From NCBI GenBank assembly GCA_050950425.1, contig JBMNHO010000002.1, positions 1,488,001 through 1,552,000 of the forward strand: a stretch of DNA of 64,000 nucleotides. Direction: 5' to 3'. The translations under genes and the position numbers were made by a program. The DNA comes from RGIG529 sp050950425 (GTDB taxonomy: Bacteria; Bacillota; Clostridia; Oscillospirales; Oscillospiraceae). Shown here piece after piece: positions 17,184 through 25,900 of the stretch. A model generated the notes under the pieces. It was given only the letters and a program-made list of their open reading frames with translations. It was not told the origin of the DNA and searched no databases. Position 1 is the stretch's first letter. Every line of letters starts with the position of its first letter.

Positions 17184-19509
17184 GATTATGTTTTTAGACG
17201 GTGCCTTGGGCACCATGGTACAGGCCGCGGGGCTGAAGCCGGGGGCCATGCCGGAGCTGCTGTGTCTCACCGACCCGTCGCTGATTACGGACATTCACCG
17301 CCAATATGTAGAAAGCGGAAGCGAGATCATCTATACCAACACATTTGGGGCCAACGCATATAAGCTGGAGGGCAGCGGCTATTCTGTGGAGCAGGTGGTG
17401 ACGGCAGCGGTCGCCTGCGCGCAGGCGGCGGGAGAAGAAGCGGCAGTGGCGCTGTCTCTCGGGCCCACCGGGCAGATGATGGAGCCGGGGGGAACGCTGT
17501 CCTTTGAAGAAGCGTATGACCTGTTTGCTCAACAGATCAAAGCAGGGGCGGCAGCCGGAGCCGACCTGATTGTGTTTGAAACCATGAGTGATTTATATGA
17601 AGTGAAAGCGGCGGTTCTGGCGGCAAAAGAGCAGTCGTCCCTCCCTGTTTTTGTGACCATGACCTTTGAAGAGAACGGGCGTACATTTACAGGGTGCAGC
17701 ATCCCCGCCATGGCGGCGACGCTGGAGGGGCTTGGCGTTTCCGCCGTGGGGATCAACTGCTCCCTTGGCCCGGAAGAAATCTTCCCTTTGGCGGCGGAGC
17801 TTGCCGGATGCACATCCCTGCCCCTGATCATCAAGCCGAACGCGGGCCTGCCGGACCCGGCCACCGGGGAATACGGCATCGGCCCGGATGCGTTTGCAGC
17901 GCAGATGGAGGCGTATCGCTCCCTTGGCATCGCCTATGTGGGGGGGTGCTGCGGCACCACGCCCGCATACCTCCGCCGCATGAAAGAGACGCTGGGGGGC
18001 AGCGAGGTTTCCAAACGAGACAGACGAAATGTGAGCGTTGTCACAACGCCCACCCGCACGGTGGAAGTCAAGGGTGTTCGCGTCATTGGCGAGCGGATCA
18101 ATCCCACCGGGAAAAAGCGATTGCAGCAGGCGCTGCGCGACGGGGACATGGATTATTTGCTGCTCCAGGCCGTCTCCCAGGCGGAAGCCGGCGCCGACAT
18201 TTTAGACGTGAACGTGGGCGTGCCCGGGCTGGATGAGCCGGCGCTGATGGCAAAGACCGTGCGTGCCTTGCAGGCGGTTACGGATCTGCCCTTGCAGCTG
18301 GATTCGTCCGATGCCAGGGCGTTGGAAGCGGGGCTGCGGGTGTACAACGGGAAGCCCATTGTCAACTCGATCAACGGCGAAAAGGCCGTTTTAGACAATG
18401 TCCTGCCGCTGGTCAAGCGGTATGGCGCTGCCGTGGTGGGGCTGACCATGGACGATACCGGTGTGCCGGACAAAGCGGAGGAACGGTTTGAAATCGCAAA
18501 GCGGATTTTGGATGCGGCCTTGGCTTACGGCATTCCCAAAGAGGACGTGTATATCGACTGTTTGACGCTGACCGTGTCGGCCCAGCAGGAAGGCGCCATG
18601 CAGACGCTCCGGGCCATGGACATGGTCCAGCGGGAGCTGGGTCTGGCCACGGTTTTGGGCGTGTCAAACATTTCCTTTGGCCTGCCCAATCGGGGTCTGC
18701 TCAACAGCACGTTTTTGACCCTCGCCATGGGCCGTGGTCTGACACTTCCGATTTTAAACCCCAATAACACGGAGATGATGCAGGCCATTTCCGCCTTTCG
18801 TGTGCTGTCGGCGGAAGATGAAGGCGCCGCCGCTTATATCGACGCGTTTGTCAACACGGCAGAGCCCCCAAAAACGGCGGAGCAGCCCAAACGAAGCCTG
18901 GAAGAGACAGTGGAAAAGGGGCTGCGGGAGGAAACCAAGCAGCTGACGAAGGCGCTTCTGGATACCATGGAACCGCTGGAGCTGATTGATCAAAAGCTGA
19001 TCCCGGCGCTGGATATCGTGGGAATGAAGTTTGAGGCAGGTACTTTGTTTTTGCCCCAGCTCATCGCCGCCGCCGCCGCCGCCCAGGAAGGGTTTGACGT
19101 GGTGAGAGACCATTTGGCGAGCACGGGGGAAGCCCCGGTTGCCAAAGGGAAAATCGTCATTGCCACCGTCAAAGGAGACATTCACGACATCGGGAAGAAC
19201 ATCACAAAGGTCATACTGAGCAATTATGGCTACACCATGATTGATTTGGGTCGGGATGTACCCCCGGAGCAGGTGGTGGAAGCCGCCATTTCCAACGACG
19301 TGGCGCTGGTGGGCCTCAGCGCGCTGATGACAACGACGCTGGCCAGCATGGAGCAAACCATCAAAGCGCTGCACGCATCCGGGCACCCTTGTCAGGTGTT
19401 TGTGGGGGGCGCGGTGCTGACGCCGGATTACGCAAAGAGCATCGGCGCGGACTACTATGCAAAGGATGCCAAGCGGGCGGTGGATATCGCCAAAGAGGTT
19501 CTGGGCTGA
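17158..19509 (+). CDS. metH: Cobalamin-dependent methionine synthase lacking the activation domain
   Basis: Transfers a methyl group from methyl-tetrahydrofolate via cobalamin to homocysteine. The 783-residue product has the homocysteine-binding barrel (1-290; zinc ligands Cys201 in GINCSLG and Cys264/265 in GGCCGTTP), the pterin-binding barrel (about 320-570; GERINPTGKK), the B12 cap, and the B12 domain with DIHDIGKN, where His676 would ligate cobalt. It ends after the B12 domain; reactivation is supplied by the overlapping upstream gene. The GTG start at 17158 follows AAAGGAGGGA. Confidence 0.95.
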   Translation: MSRFQTKHEIMFLDGALGTMVQAAGLKPGAMPELLCLTDPSLITDIHRQYVESGSEIIYTNTFGANAYKLEGSGYSVEQVVTAAVACAQAAGEEAAVALSLGPTGQMMEPGGTLSFEEAYDLFAQQIKAGAAAGADLIVFETMSDLYEVKAAVLAAKEQSSLPVFVTMTFEENGRTFTGCSIPAMAATLEGLGVSAVGINCSLGPEEIFPLAAELAGCTSLPLIIKPNAGLPDPATGEYGIGPDAFAAQMEAYRSLGIAYVGGCCGTTPAYLRRMKETLGGSEVSKRDRRNVSVVTTPTRTVEVKGVRVIGERINPTGKKRLQQALRDGDMDYLLLQAVSQAEAGADILDVNVGVPGLDEPALMAKTVRALQAVTDLPLQLDSSDARALEAGLRVYNGKPIVNSINGEKAVLDNVLPLVKRYGAAVVGLTMDDTGVPDKAEERFEIAKRILDAALAYGIPKEDVYIDCLTLTVSAQQEGAMQTLRAMDMVQRELGLATVLGVSNISFGLPNRGLLNSTFLTLAMGRGLTLPILNPNNTEMMQAISAFRVLSAEDEGAAAYIDAFVNTAEPPKTAEQPKRSLEETVEKGLREETKQLTKALLDTMEPLELIDQKLIPALDIVGMKFEAGTLFLPQLIAAAAAAQEGFDVVRDHLASTGEAPVAKGKIVIATVKGDIHDIGKNITKVILSNYGYTMIDLGRDVPPEQVVEAAISNDVALVGLSALMTTTLASMEQTIKALHASGHPCQVFVGGAVLTPDYAKSIGADYYAKDAKRAVDIAKEVLG

Positions 19510-19536
19510 TCGGAAGATACAACAAAAAAGAAGCAT

Positions 19537-19571
19537 AAAAAGAGGAGCTGCGTCACGACGTAGCTCCTCTT
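19537..19571 (-). terminator. Terminator overlapping the 3' end of hemW
   Basis: A 14-bp stem (19540-19553 with 19558-19571, one G-T pair) with a 4-nt loop, followed on the minus strand by a T-run. The last hemW codons and its stop (19553-19555) lie inside the stem. It may also stop metH transcripts from the other side, though the plus-strand T-run is weak. Confidence 0.85.
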
Positions 19572-20788
19572 ATGTGATTTGCTTCCTTGTTTGGTTCCGG
19601 CGTTGCGTAAAACCCCACCGGCAGGTGCCGCTGGGAATCCAGCAAGAGGCCGATCAGCTGGTTGGACAGCAAAAAGCCCATAGGCGTAAAGCGCCAGCGG
19701 CCGTTTTCCAGAACGGCCCAGCCCCGGGACTCATATTGCTTTAAAAGCTCTAAAACAGGGGCGAATTCCATGGCATGAGGGCGGGCATATTCCCCCTCTG
19801 AAATGCCGGAAGCCGTCCGCAAGCGGAGCATTAAATATTCCCCGTGGCGCTTGCCCTTTGGAAGAAATTCGCATTCGTCCAAAAGGGAGGCGCCCTTTTG
19901 GACGCCTTCGATATACGCGTCCAGATCCCGCAGGAAGGAGTATCGATATCCGCCAAAGTCGGAGTGGGCGCCGGGGCCAAGGCCGATATATTCTTCCAGC
20001 GTCCAATATTTTAAATTGTGGCGAGACGCAAAGCCCGGCTTTGCAAAGTTGGAAACTTCATATTGGCCGTATCCCGCTTTGTTCAGAAAGTGAACGCAAT
20101 AAAGGTAAAAATCCGCCTGCAAATCGTCGTCCGGCAGAGCGAGCCGGCTCTGCTGGGCATAAAAGGGGGTTTTTTCTTCCACTTTCAGGCCATAGCAGGA
20201 AAGGTGATCGGGATGCAACGAGACGGCGGCCTGCAACGCGCTTTTCCAATGCTCCTGGGTTTGGGCGGGCAGACCATACATCAAGTCCAGGCTCAAGTTT
20301 TCAAACCCCGCGTCCCTTGCGGCCTGCACCGCCTCTTGGGTCTGAGAAAACGTATGGGGTCGGCCCAAAACGGACAGGGTTTTGTCGTCTGCCGCCTGCA
20401 TGCCAATGGAAATGCGGTTAAACCCGGCTTGGCGCAGGCGGGAGAGGCTGTCCAAAGCGGCGCTGTCCGGGTTTGCCTCGACGGTAATTTCCGCGTCGGG
20501 AAGAACGTGAAACTGAGTCTGAATGGCCTTGAGGATGGCGGTGAGGTAATCCGTCGGAAAAAACGACGGGGTTCCGCCGCCAAAATAGATCGTGTCCAGC
20601 GCGTGCTGGGGGGTAAACTGCGCGGCTTCTTCTATGTGCGCCAAAAGGGCCTTGTAATACGGTTTCCATTTGGCTTCCTGGCCGGAGAAGGAATAAAAGT
20701 CACAGTAGTGACATTTTTGGCGGCAAAATGGAATGTGTATATAAAGGCCGAGGGGCTTTCTTGCCATTGGTTCTGTTTTTTGCTCCAT
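19553..20788 (-). CDS. hemW: HemW-type radical SAM protein (coproporphyrinogen oxidase-like heme chaperone)
   Basis: The 411-residue protein has GLYIHIPFCRQKCHYCDFYS with the CxxxCxxC cluster motif (Cys at about 22, 26 and 29), followed by GGGTPSFF, the NPDS and SIGMQ blocks, and a C-terminal HemN domain with YEVSNFAKPG and GLGPGAHS. HemW proteins bind heme and insert it into targets; they are often misannotated as oxygen-independent coproporphyrinogen oxidase. Start ATG at 20788 follows AGGAGG. It is monocistronic, between metH and the tadA operon terminator. Confidence 0.92.
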   Translation of the reverse strand: MEQKTEPMARKPLGLYIHIPFCRQKCHYCDFYSFSGQEAKWKPYYKALLAHIEEAAQFTPQHALDTIYFGGGTPSFFPTDYLTAILKAIQTQFHVLPDAEITVEANPDSAALDSLSRLRQAGFNRISIGMQAADDKTLSVLGRPHTFSQTQEAVQAARDAGFENLSLDLMYGLPAQTQEHWKSALQAAVSLHPDHLSCYGLKVEEKTPFYAQQSRLALPDDDLQADFYLYCVHFLNKAGYGQYEVSNFAKPGFASRHNLKYWTLEEYIGLGPGAHSDFGGYRYSFLRDLDAYIEGVQKGASLLDECEFLPKGKRHGEYLMLRLRTASGISEGEYARPHAMEFAPVLELLKQYESRGWAVLENGRWRFTPMGFLLSNQLIGLLLDSQRHLPVGFYATPEPNKEANHIRGATS

Positions 20789-20839
20789 GCTGGTGCCTCC
20801 TGATGATGAGGATCAATTGCGTTGTGGTTTGTGTAACGT

Positions 20840-20848
20840 AGTATACCA
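20840..20848 (-). promoter_or_regulatory. Possible extended -10 of hemW
   Basis: Minus strand TGGTATACT, a TGn-TATACT extended -10, about 50 bp before the hemW start. There is no convincing -35. Confidence 0.4.
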
Positions 20849-20942
20849 CAAATCGGCAAAAACAGCCAGAACATTCTCTTTCTTTTTCGCAAAAGAAAGA
20901 GCCGGATCTCTGGCAAAGCCGACTGCGGGGAGTATCCAAGGG

Positions 20943-20978
20943 AAAAACCGGAGGGCGGCTTTGCCGCTCTCCGGTTTT
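20943..20978 (-). terminator. Terminator of the fbp-DUF975-tadA operon
   Basis: Two stacked stems: AAAACCGGAG (20944-20953) with CTCCGGTTTT (20969-20978), enclosing GCGGC-TTT-GCCGC. A T-run follows on both strands, so it can also block plus-strand transcripts entering hemW's upstream region. Confidence 0.85.
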
Positions 20979-21096
20979 CATAAGGATAGGAGGATAGAAT
21001 GAAAAAATGATTGTCTCTCTTGCAATTACAATGCTACCAAGAGGTTATTAAGAAAATTCGATTCATTTGTTACAAAACCATTAAGTTTTTAAAAAC
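20979..21096. other. Gap between terminator and tadA, with an SD-led three-codon ORF
   Basis: Plus strand: a perfect AGGAGG (20988-20993) is followed by ATG AAA AAA TGA at 20999-21010. Dropping one A would open a 30-codon frame. An AT palindrome (TAAGTTTTTAAAAACTTA, 21081-21098) and a T8 run follow. No known gene is recognisable; it may be chance or the remnant of a small gene. Confidence 0.3.
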
Positions 21097-21567
21097 TTAC
21101 GTTTTTTTTCGAAGACGCCGGAAAAAACCCCGTAAAAGGGCGGCGCTCTCCTCTTCCAAAAGGCCGCCGGTCACTTGGGGGCAGGGGGCAAGCCCTGTCT
21201 CAAACAGGTCAAATTTTCCGCCGCAGGCACCCAAGTTGGGGTCCCCCGCGCCGTAATAAACCGTTGGGATGCGCGCATTGAAGATGGCGCCGGCACACAT
21301 GGGGCATGGCTCCAATGTCACATAGAGCTGTGCCTTCCAAAGGCGCCAGCCCCCCAGCGTGCGGCAGGCCATATCGATGGCTTCGATCTCCGCGTGGAGC
21401 AAAGCGTTTTTGCCTTCCTCCCGCCGGTTGCGCCCCCGTCCTACGATGGCTCCGTCCCAAACGATGACACAGCCGACGGGCACCTCCCCCGCCTCTCCCG
21501 CCGCCTGCGCCAGGCCCAGGGCCTCTTTCATATATGCTTCCGGGGTCATGCAGGCTTTCTGGTCCAT
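21097..21567 (-). CDS. tadA: tRNA adenosine(34) deaminase
   Basis: Converts A34 to inosine in tRNA-Arg(ACG). The 156-residue product has the deaminase zinc motifs HAE (58-60) and PCPMCAGA (Cys88, Cys91), and the RIPTVYYGAGDPNLGA block. The frame is open to 21639 but the ATG at 21567 follows GGAGGAG and gives the family length. It starts 4 bp after the DUF975 gene stop. The C-terminal tail is basic (RGFFRRLRKKT). Confidence 0.94.
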   Translation of the reverse strand: MDQKACMTPEAYMKEALGLAQAAGEAGEVPVGCVIVWDGAIVGRGRNRREEGKNALLHAEIEAIDMACRTLGGWRLWKAQLYVTLEPCPMCAGAIFNARIPTVYYGAGDPNLGACGGKFDLFETGLAPCPQVTGGLLEEESAALLRGFFRRLRKKT

Positions 21568-21571
21568 CGGC

Positions 21572-22315
21572 TCACTCCTCCGTGGGAGGCGCGCGGAACC
21601 CGGAATCGTGCGGAGAGAACCTGCCCCGCAGGGCACCATAAAAATTGGCTTCTGTGGCAGATTGATACGGATAAACCCAGAGACTTAGAATCCCGAGGGT
21701 AAGCGCGGACAGGAAAAACCAGCCGATGAAGCTGAGATCCAACACAAACAAATCCAGTTTATGCCCATACATCATTTCTTTGCTCATGGAAATGGCGGTC
21801 AGGGCGGAAACATCAGGGTGATCCTTTAAAATACGAAAGGTCATGCGGTACCGATAAGCTGCCACGATGCCCGGGAAGAAAAACAGCAGACTCCACAAGA
21901 AGGTGAAAACAGCGGTCAGGATGCCGGCCAGCAGAATGCGGCTGGCATCTGCAAATCCGTCAAACAAAGTGGAAAACCCGGCCGATTGCCCCCGAGCCAG
22001 TTTCATTCCGTAAAACGTAAATCCTACATTGTAGATCAAAGCGAGGAGAGAGAGGAGGATGCTCAAAAAGCTAAGCAGAAGCGTGGGAACTGCCAACACG
22101 GAGTGTAAAACGGCGTCAAACTCTTCCGCTGTCCCGGTCAAATACGTTGAAAACAAAAGGGAAGACCCGGAAAAGCCTGCCGTCAGCAAAGCGACAATGG
22201 CATAAACCGCTATGGGGATCAGCAGATAGACCAAGGTGACAAGCATGGGATGGGGCCGGACAGCTTGCATGGATTGCCGGGCGGCCCATTTTAAGCTTGC
22301 GCGGGATGCATTCAT
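21572..22315 (-). CDS. DUF975 family membrane protein
   Basis: A 247-residue integral membrane protein of unknown function. Hydrophobic segments lie near residues 24-47, 70-100, 128-150 and 190-215, with the DUF975 pattern RYRMTFRILKDHPDVSALTAI and SMSKEMMYGHKLDLF. AAGAAGG precedes the ATG. It is between fbp and tadA with 19 and 4 bp gaps, so it is co-transcribed, but the neighbours do not suggest a shared function. Confidence 0.88.
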   Translation of the reverse strand: MNASRASLKWAARQSMQAVRPHPMLVTLVYLLIPIAVYAIVALLTAGFSGSSLLFSTYLTGTAEEFDAVLHSVLAVPTLLLSFLSILLSLLALIYNVGFTFYGMKLARGQSAGFSTLFDGFADASRILLAGILTAVFTFLWSLLFFFPGIVAAYRYRMTFRILKDHPDVSALTAISMSKEMMYGHKLDLFVLDLSFIGWFFLSALTLGILSLWVYPYQSATEANFYGALRGRFSPHDSGFRAPPTEE

Positions 22316-22334
22316 AAATCGTGCCTTCTTTCTT

Positions 22335-24275
22335 CTATTTATGCCGTTCTGTCATTTCTCCCCGGCGGTAAGCGGCCAGCAGCCACTTGAGCTCTTCCAC
22401 CCGGGCGGCGAGGGTCTTCCCGATGTCTGTGTCGGCCACACGCATGCGCGGCTCCATTTTTTCCACGATTTCCAAAGTGGGGGAAGGGCGGGGGCCGACC
22501 GCACAGGGCGAGTGGGGCTTATGAGCGGCCAGAGCCAGATGGCGGGAGTTGAAAATCAGCGTGTATCCGCCGATGCCCGTGGTGCGCTGATATGCTTTGG
22601 ACATGCCGCCGTCGATGATATAAAGCAGACCGTCCCCTTTTCTGGGGTGTTCCCCGTCTTTCCATTTGACAGGGACATGGCCGTTGATGATATGGGACTT
22701 GGAAGGATCCAGGTCAAACTCCCGCAGGATCATTTCACAAGCCTCCCGATGGGCGATTGAGGTATAATAAGGATTCATATATTCCTTATGTGTTTTTTTG
22801 TCTTCAATGAAGTAACGTTCAAATGTCGTCATCTGATCTTTGCCGAAAAGGGGAGATTTGCTTCCGCACCAGAGGTACCAGACAAAATCCTGGGCAAATT
22901 GCCGCTCGGGTGAATCGGCTTCGCCGAAATAAGCCAGGCGCATTTGGGTGTCGATGTAGTCCAGCCAGGCGCGGCCCCGATACGTTTTTCCGTACAGGCA
23001 AAACGCGTCCAGTGTTCCTTCCTCTGTCATGGGAATGCAGCCGTGATACAGCAGATTGCTGTTGAACCGTTTGTACATGCTCCCGCTGGAATACAAAAAG
23101 CGAATGTGACGGTTGAGCGGTTCGCTATGGAGGAAGGAGCCGGTTAAAATCTCCATCAGGGCAGATTCCTCCTGGGTCAAAGTCAGAGGATCTTCAGGAG
23201 AAACGGTTGGGAAATTCGTGTCCCGCAAAGGATAAGTGATGCCTTGGAGGGTGATTTCCCCCGTTTTGAAATCGATCTTATGCAGAAGATCCCGGTGGTG
23301 CATGCCAAATTCCGGGCGTTTGGCGATGAGCTGCCCTTCCAGCTTAAATTGAATGACGGCAATGGCCTTGTGCATTTTTGCCCCCAAAGCCAAGTTGATG
23401 GAATTGTGCTTGTTTTTATCCAGTACATGCAACTGAAAATGTTCGCAGGGGTCATCTCCGTAAACCGTAGCGGCAAAGGTGGCGAGAGGGCGCAGGTTGA
23501 TGCCGTAAGCCGCCTCCAAAAGATCAAAGTTATTATAGCTGATGCCGATGCGCAAAACAGTGGCAATCAGCACCTGGGAACCGGAAGCGGCGCCCATCCA
23601 GGTGATGTCGTGGTTTCCCCACTGCACGTCAATATCCGGCAGCTTCAAAAGTTCATTTAATATGGCGTCCGGTCGGGGGCCTCTGTCATAAATATCCCCA
23701 ATGATATGGAGCATATCCACAGAAAGCCTGCGAATGGCGGTGCAGATGCCGATGATCAAAATATCGGCCATACCCGTTTCCACCATAGAGCGGATGACAG
23801 CCTCATGGTATTCGGCGCGGTTGTCGCTGCCGTCCTCGTACAGCAGCTCTTCGATGATATAGGCAAAATCAGGGGGCAGCTTTTTCCGCACCTTGGATCG
23901 TGTGTATTTGGAAGAGACTATGCGGCAAATTTCAGACAAATGGGAGATAGTGGTGCGGTACCACTCCTCGCCCAGATCGCCCTTTTGTTCCAATTTACGC
24001 AAAGAGACCTCCGGACGATAGATCAGGGCGGCCAAATCTTCCCGCTGTTCCTCATTGAGGGTATCTCCAAAGCGTTCATCAATTTTAGCCCGAATCGAAC
24101 CGGAGGCGCTGTTTAGCATATGTAAGAAAGAAGAATGTTCTCCGTGCAGGTCGCTGAAAAAGTACTCTGTCCCCTTTGGCAAACTTAATATGGCCTTCAA
24201 ATTGACAATTTCCGCAAGGACGGAAATCGCATTTGGATACTCCCGTGCCAACAACTGCTTATAATGCTCGTTCAT
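22335..24275 (-). CDS. fbp: Fructose-1,6-bisphosphatase class III
   Basis: Removes the 1-phosphate of fructose-1,6-bisphosphate in gluconeogenesis. The 646-residue size and the calcineurin-like phosphoesterase motifs FSDLHGEH, GDIYDRGPRPD, WGNHD and the later NGHVPVKWKDGE identify the Firmicutes class III enzyme, unrelated to class I. AAGGAAGG precedes the ATG at 24275. It heads the fbp-DUF975-tadA operon behind a consensus promoter. In the same window it complements glycogen synthesis as a route from triose phosphates. Confidence 0.96.
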   Translation of the reverse strand: MNEHYKQLLAREYPNAISVLAEIVNLKAILSLPKGTEYFFSDLHGEHSSFLHMLNSASGSIRAKIDERFGDTLNEEQREDLAALIYRPEVSLRKLEQKGDLGEEWYRTTISHLSEICRIVSSKYTRSKVRKKLPPDFAYIIEELLYEDGSDNRAEYHEAVIRSMVETGMADILIIGICTAIRRLSVDMLHIIGDIYDRGPRPDAILNELLKLPDIDVQWGNHDITWMGAASGSQVLIATVLRIGISYNNFDLLEAAYGINLRPLATFAATVYGDDPCEHFQLHVLDKNKHNSINLALGAKMHKAIAVIQFKLEGQLIAKRPEFGMHHRDLLHKIDFKTGEITLQGITYPLRDTNFPTVSPEDPLTLTQEESALMEILTGSFLHSEPLNRHIRFLYSSGSMYKRFNSNLLYHGCIPMTEEGTLDAFCLYGKTYRGRAWLDYIDTQMRLAYFGEADSPERQFAQDFVWYLWCGSKSPLFGKDQMTTFERYFIEDKKTHKEYMNPYYTSIAHREACEMILREFDLDPSKSHIINGHVPVKWKDGEHPRKGDGLLYIIDGGMSKAYQRTTGIGGYTLIFNSRHLALAAHKPHSPCAVGPRPSPTLEIVEKMEPRMRVADTDIGKTLAARVEELKWLLAAYRRGEMTERHK

Positions 24276-24350
24276 CCCGATGATCCTTCCTTTCCCTGAA
24301 CCTAGTGTGATGGATTGAAATGAGAAAAGAGATGATGTCTTTCTTCTAAT

Positions 24351-24379
24351 AGTTTACTAAATTGTGGTGGAAATGTCAA
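24351..24379 (-). promoter_or_regulatory. fbp promoter
   Basis: Minus strand: -35 TTGACA (24374-24379), 17-bp spacer, -10 TAAACT (24351-24356). It is arranged back to back with the miaB promoter, the two -35 elements being 21 bp apart. Confidence 0.82.
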
Positions 24380-24400
24380 TCTGCTTTGCCCCGCTGGCGA

Positions 24401-24429
24401 TTGACGGGAGTTTTCTCATCAGATATAAT
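24401..24429 (+). promoter_or_regulatory. miaB-mutS promoter
   Basis: Plus strand: -35 TTGACG (24401-24406), 17-bp spacer, -10 TATAAT (24424-24429), 25 bp before the miaB ATG. Confidence 0.85.
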
Positions 24430-24454
24430 AAATAAAAAGGAGTGTTGAAAACGA

Positions 24455-25882
24455 ATGGGAACGTGTGGAACTGTGATCGCGGAAGAAAATCTGCAGCAGC
24501 AGATGGAATATATTCAGCGGATTCGCGCCTTGCCGGCCTCCGGCGGGGCGAAGGAGAGAACCGCTTTTGTAGATACCTACGGATGCCAGCAAAATGAGGC
24601 GGATTCGGAACGCATCCGTGGGATGCTTTGGCAGATGGGATACGTATTTACGGAGGAAGAAGAAGCGGCAGACGTGATTGTCATCAACACCTGTGCCGTG
24701 CGGGCCAACGCGGAACAAAGAGTGCTTGGCAACGTGGGAGCGCTGACCCATACAAAACGAAAAAACCCCGACCAAGTGATCTGTCTGTGCGGCTGTATGA
24801 TGCAGGAGGCCCATATGGCGGAAAAAATACGCGCTTCCTTCCGCCACGTGGACATCGTGTTTGGGCCTCACGCGCTTTGGCGTTTTCCGGAGCTGCTCCA
24901 TCAAAAGCTGACAAAGGGAGGACGCGTGTTTGAAACGGCCCCGTCAGACGGCGCCATCGCCGAGGGGCTGCCTGTTTTTCGCAACAAGCCGCCCAAGGCC
25001 GGGGTCATTGTGATGCAGGGATGCAACAACTTTTGCTCTTACTGCATTGTTCCCCATGTGCGGGGCCGGGAGCACAGCCGCATGCCGGATCAAATCATCA
25101 AAGAGGTCGAAGGACTGGTCAAATCCGGCTATCGGGACATTATGCTGTTGGGGCAAAATGTCAACTCCTACGGAAAAGAATTGGGTCTTTCCATCGACTT
25201 TTCCGATCTGCTGCGGCAGGTCAACGCAATTGAGGGGGATTTTGTGCTGCGGTTTATGACCAGCCACCCGAAAGACGCGTCTCCCCGGCTGTTTCAGGCG
25301 ATGGCGGAATGCGAAAAGGTGGAAAACCACCTGCACTTGCCCTTTCAGGCGGGAAACGATCGGGTTCTGCGGGAGATGAACCGGGGGTATACGAGAGAAG
25401 CGTATTTAAAGCTGGTGCGCCAGGCGAAGGCGCAAATTCCGGATTTGGTTCTCACGTCTGATGTCATCGTTGGCTTTCCCGGAGAGACGACGGAGGAGTT
25501 TGAGGACACGCTTCGGGTGCTGGAAGAAGTGGAGTTTGACGCGCTGTTTACCTTTATTTATTCCCCCCGAGAGGGGACCCCTGCCGCCCGCAAGGAGGAT
25601 TCGCTGCCCAAGGAACAGAAGCAGGAACATTTTCAAAGGATGCTGGATTTGCAAAATAAAATTTCGGCCGAAAAGCACCAAGCCTATGTGGGCCGCACTC
25701 TGCGTGTTTTGGTGGACGGGGGGAGCGAAACGGCCGAATATCCTTTAAGCGCCCGGACAACGGGAGGGCGCCTGGTGCATCTCTCCGGCGCGCCTCACTT
25801 GATGGGCAGTTTTGTCATGGCGAAGATCACAGGGGCCTCCAAATGGGCGCTGTTTGGAGAAGCCGATGAAACAAAAAGATAG
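24455..25882 (+). CDS. miaB: tRNA-2-methylthio-N6-dimethylallyladenosine synthase
   Basis: Radical SAM methylthiotransferase that adds a methylthio group to i6A37 of tRNAs. The 475-residue product has the UPF0004 domain (Cys44 in DTYGCQQNEADSERI, Cys80, Cys114), the radical SAM motif CNNFCSYC (Cys190, 194, 197), and a C-terminal TRAM domain (YVGRTLRVLVDGG). The GGAG site is 12 nt from the ATG. mutS follows after 18 bp, the common miaB-mutS order in Clostridia. Confidence 0.95.
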   Translation: MGTCGTVIAEENLQQQMEYIQRIRALPASGGAKERTAFVDTYGCQQNEADSERIRGMLWQMGYVFTEEEEAADVIVINTCAVRANAEQRVLGNVGALTHTKRKNPDQVICLCGCMMQEAHMAEKIRASFRHVDIVFGPHALWRFPELLHQKLTKGGRVFETAPSDGAIAEGLPVFRNKPPKAGVIVMQGCNNFCSYCIVPHVRGREHSRMPDQIIKEVEGLVKSGYRDIMLLGQNVNSYGKELGLSIDFSDLLRQVNAIEGDFVLRFMTSHPKDASPRLFQAMAECEKVENHLHLPFQAGNDRVLREMNRGYTREAYLKLVRQAKAQIPDLVLTSDVIVGFPGETTEEFEDTLRVLEEVEFDALFTFIYSPREGTPAARKEDSLPKEQKQEHFQRMLDLQNKISAEKHQAYVGRTLRVLVDGGSETAEYPLSARTTGGRLVHLSGAPHLMGSFVMAKITGASKWALFGEADETKR

Positions 25883-25900
25883 AACGGACAGGAGGAAAAC

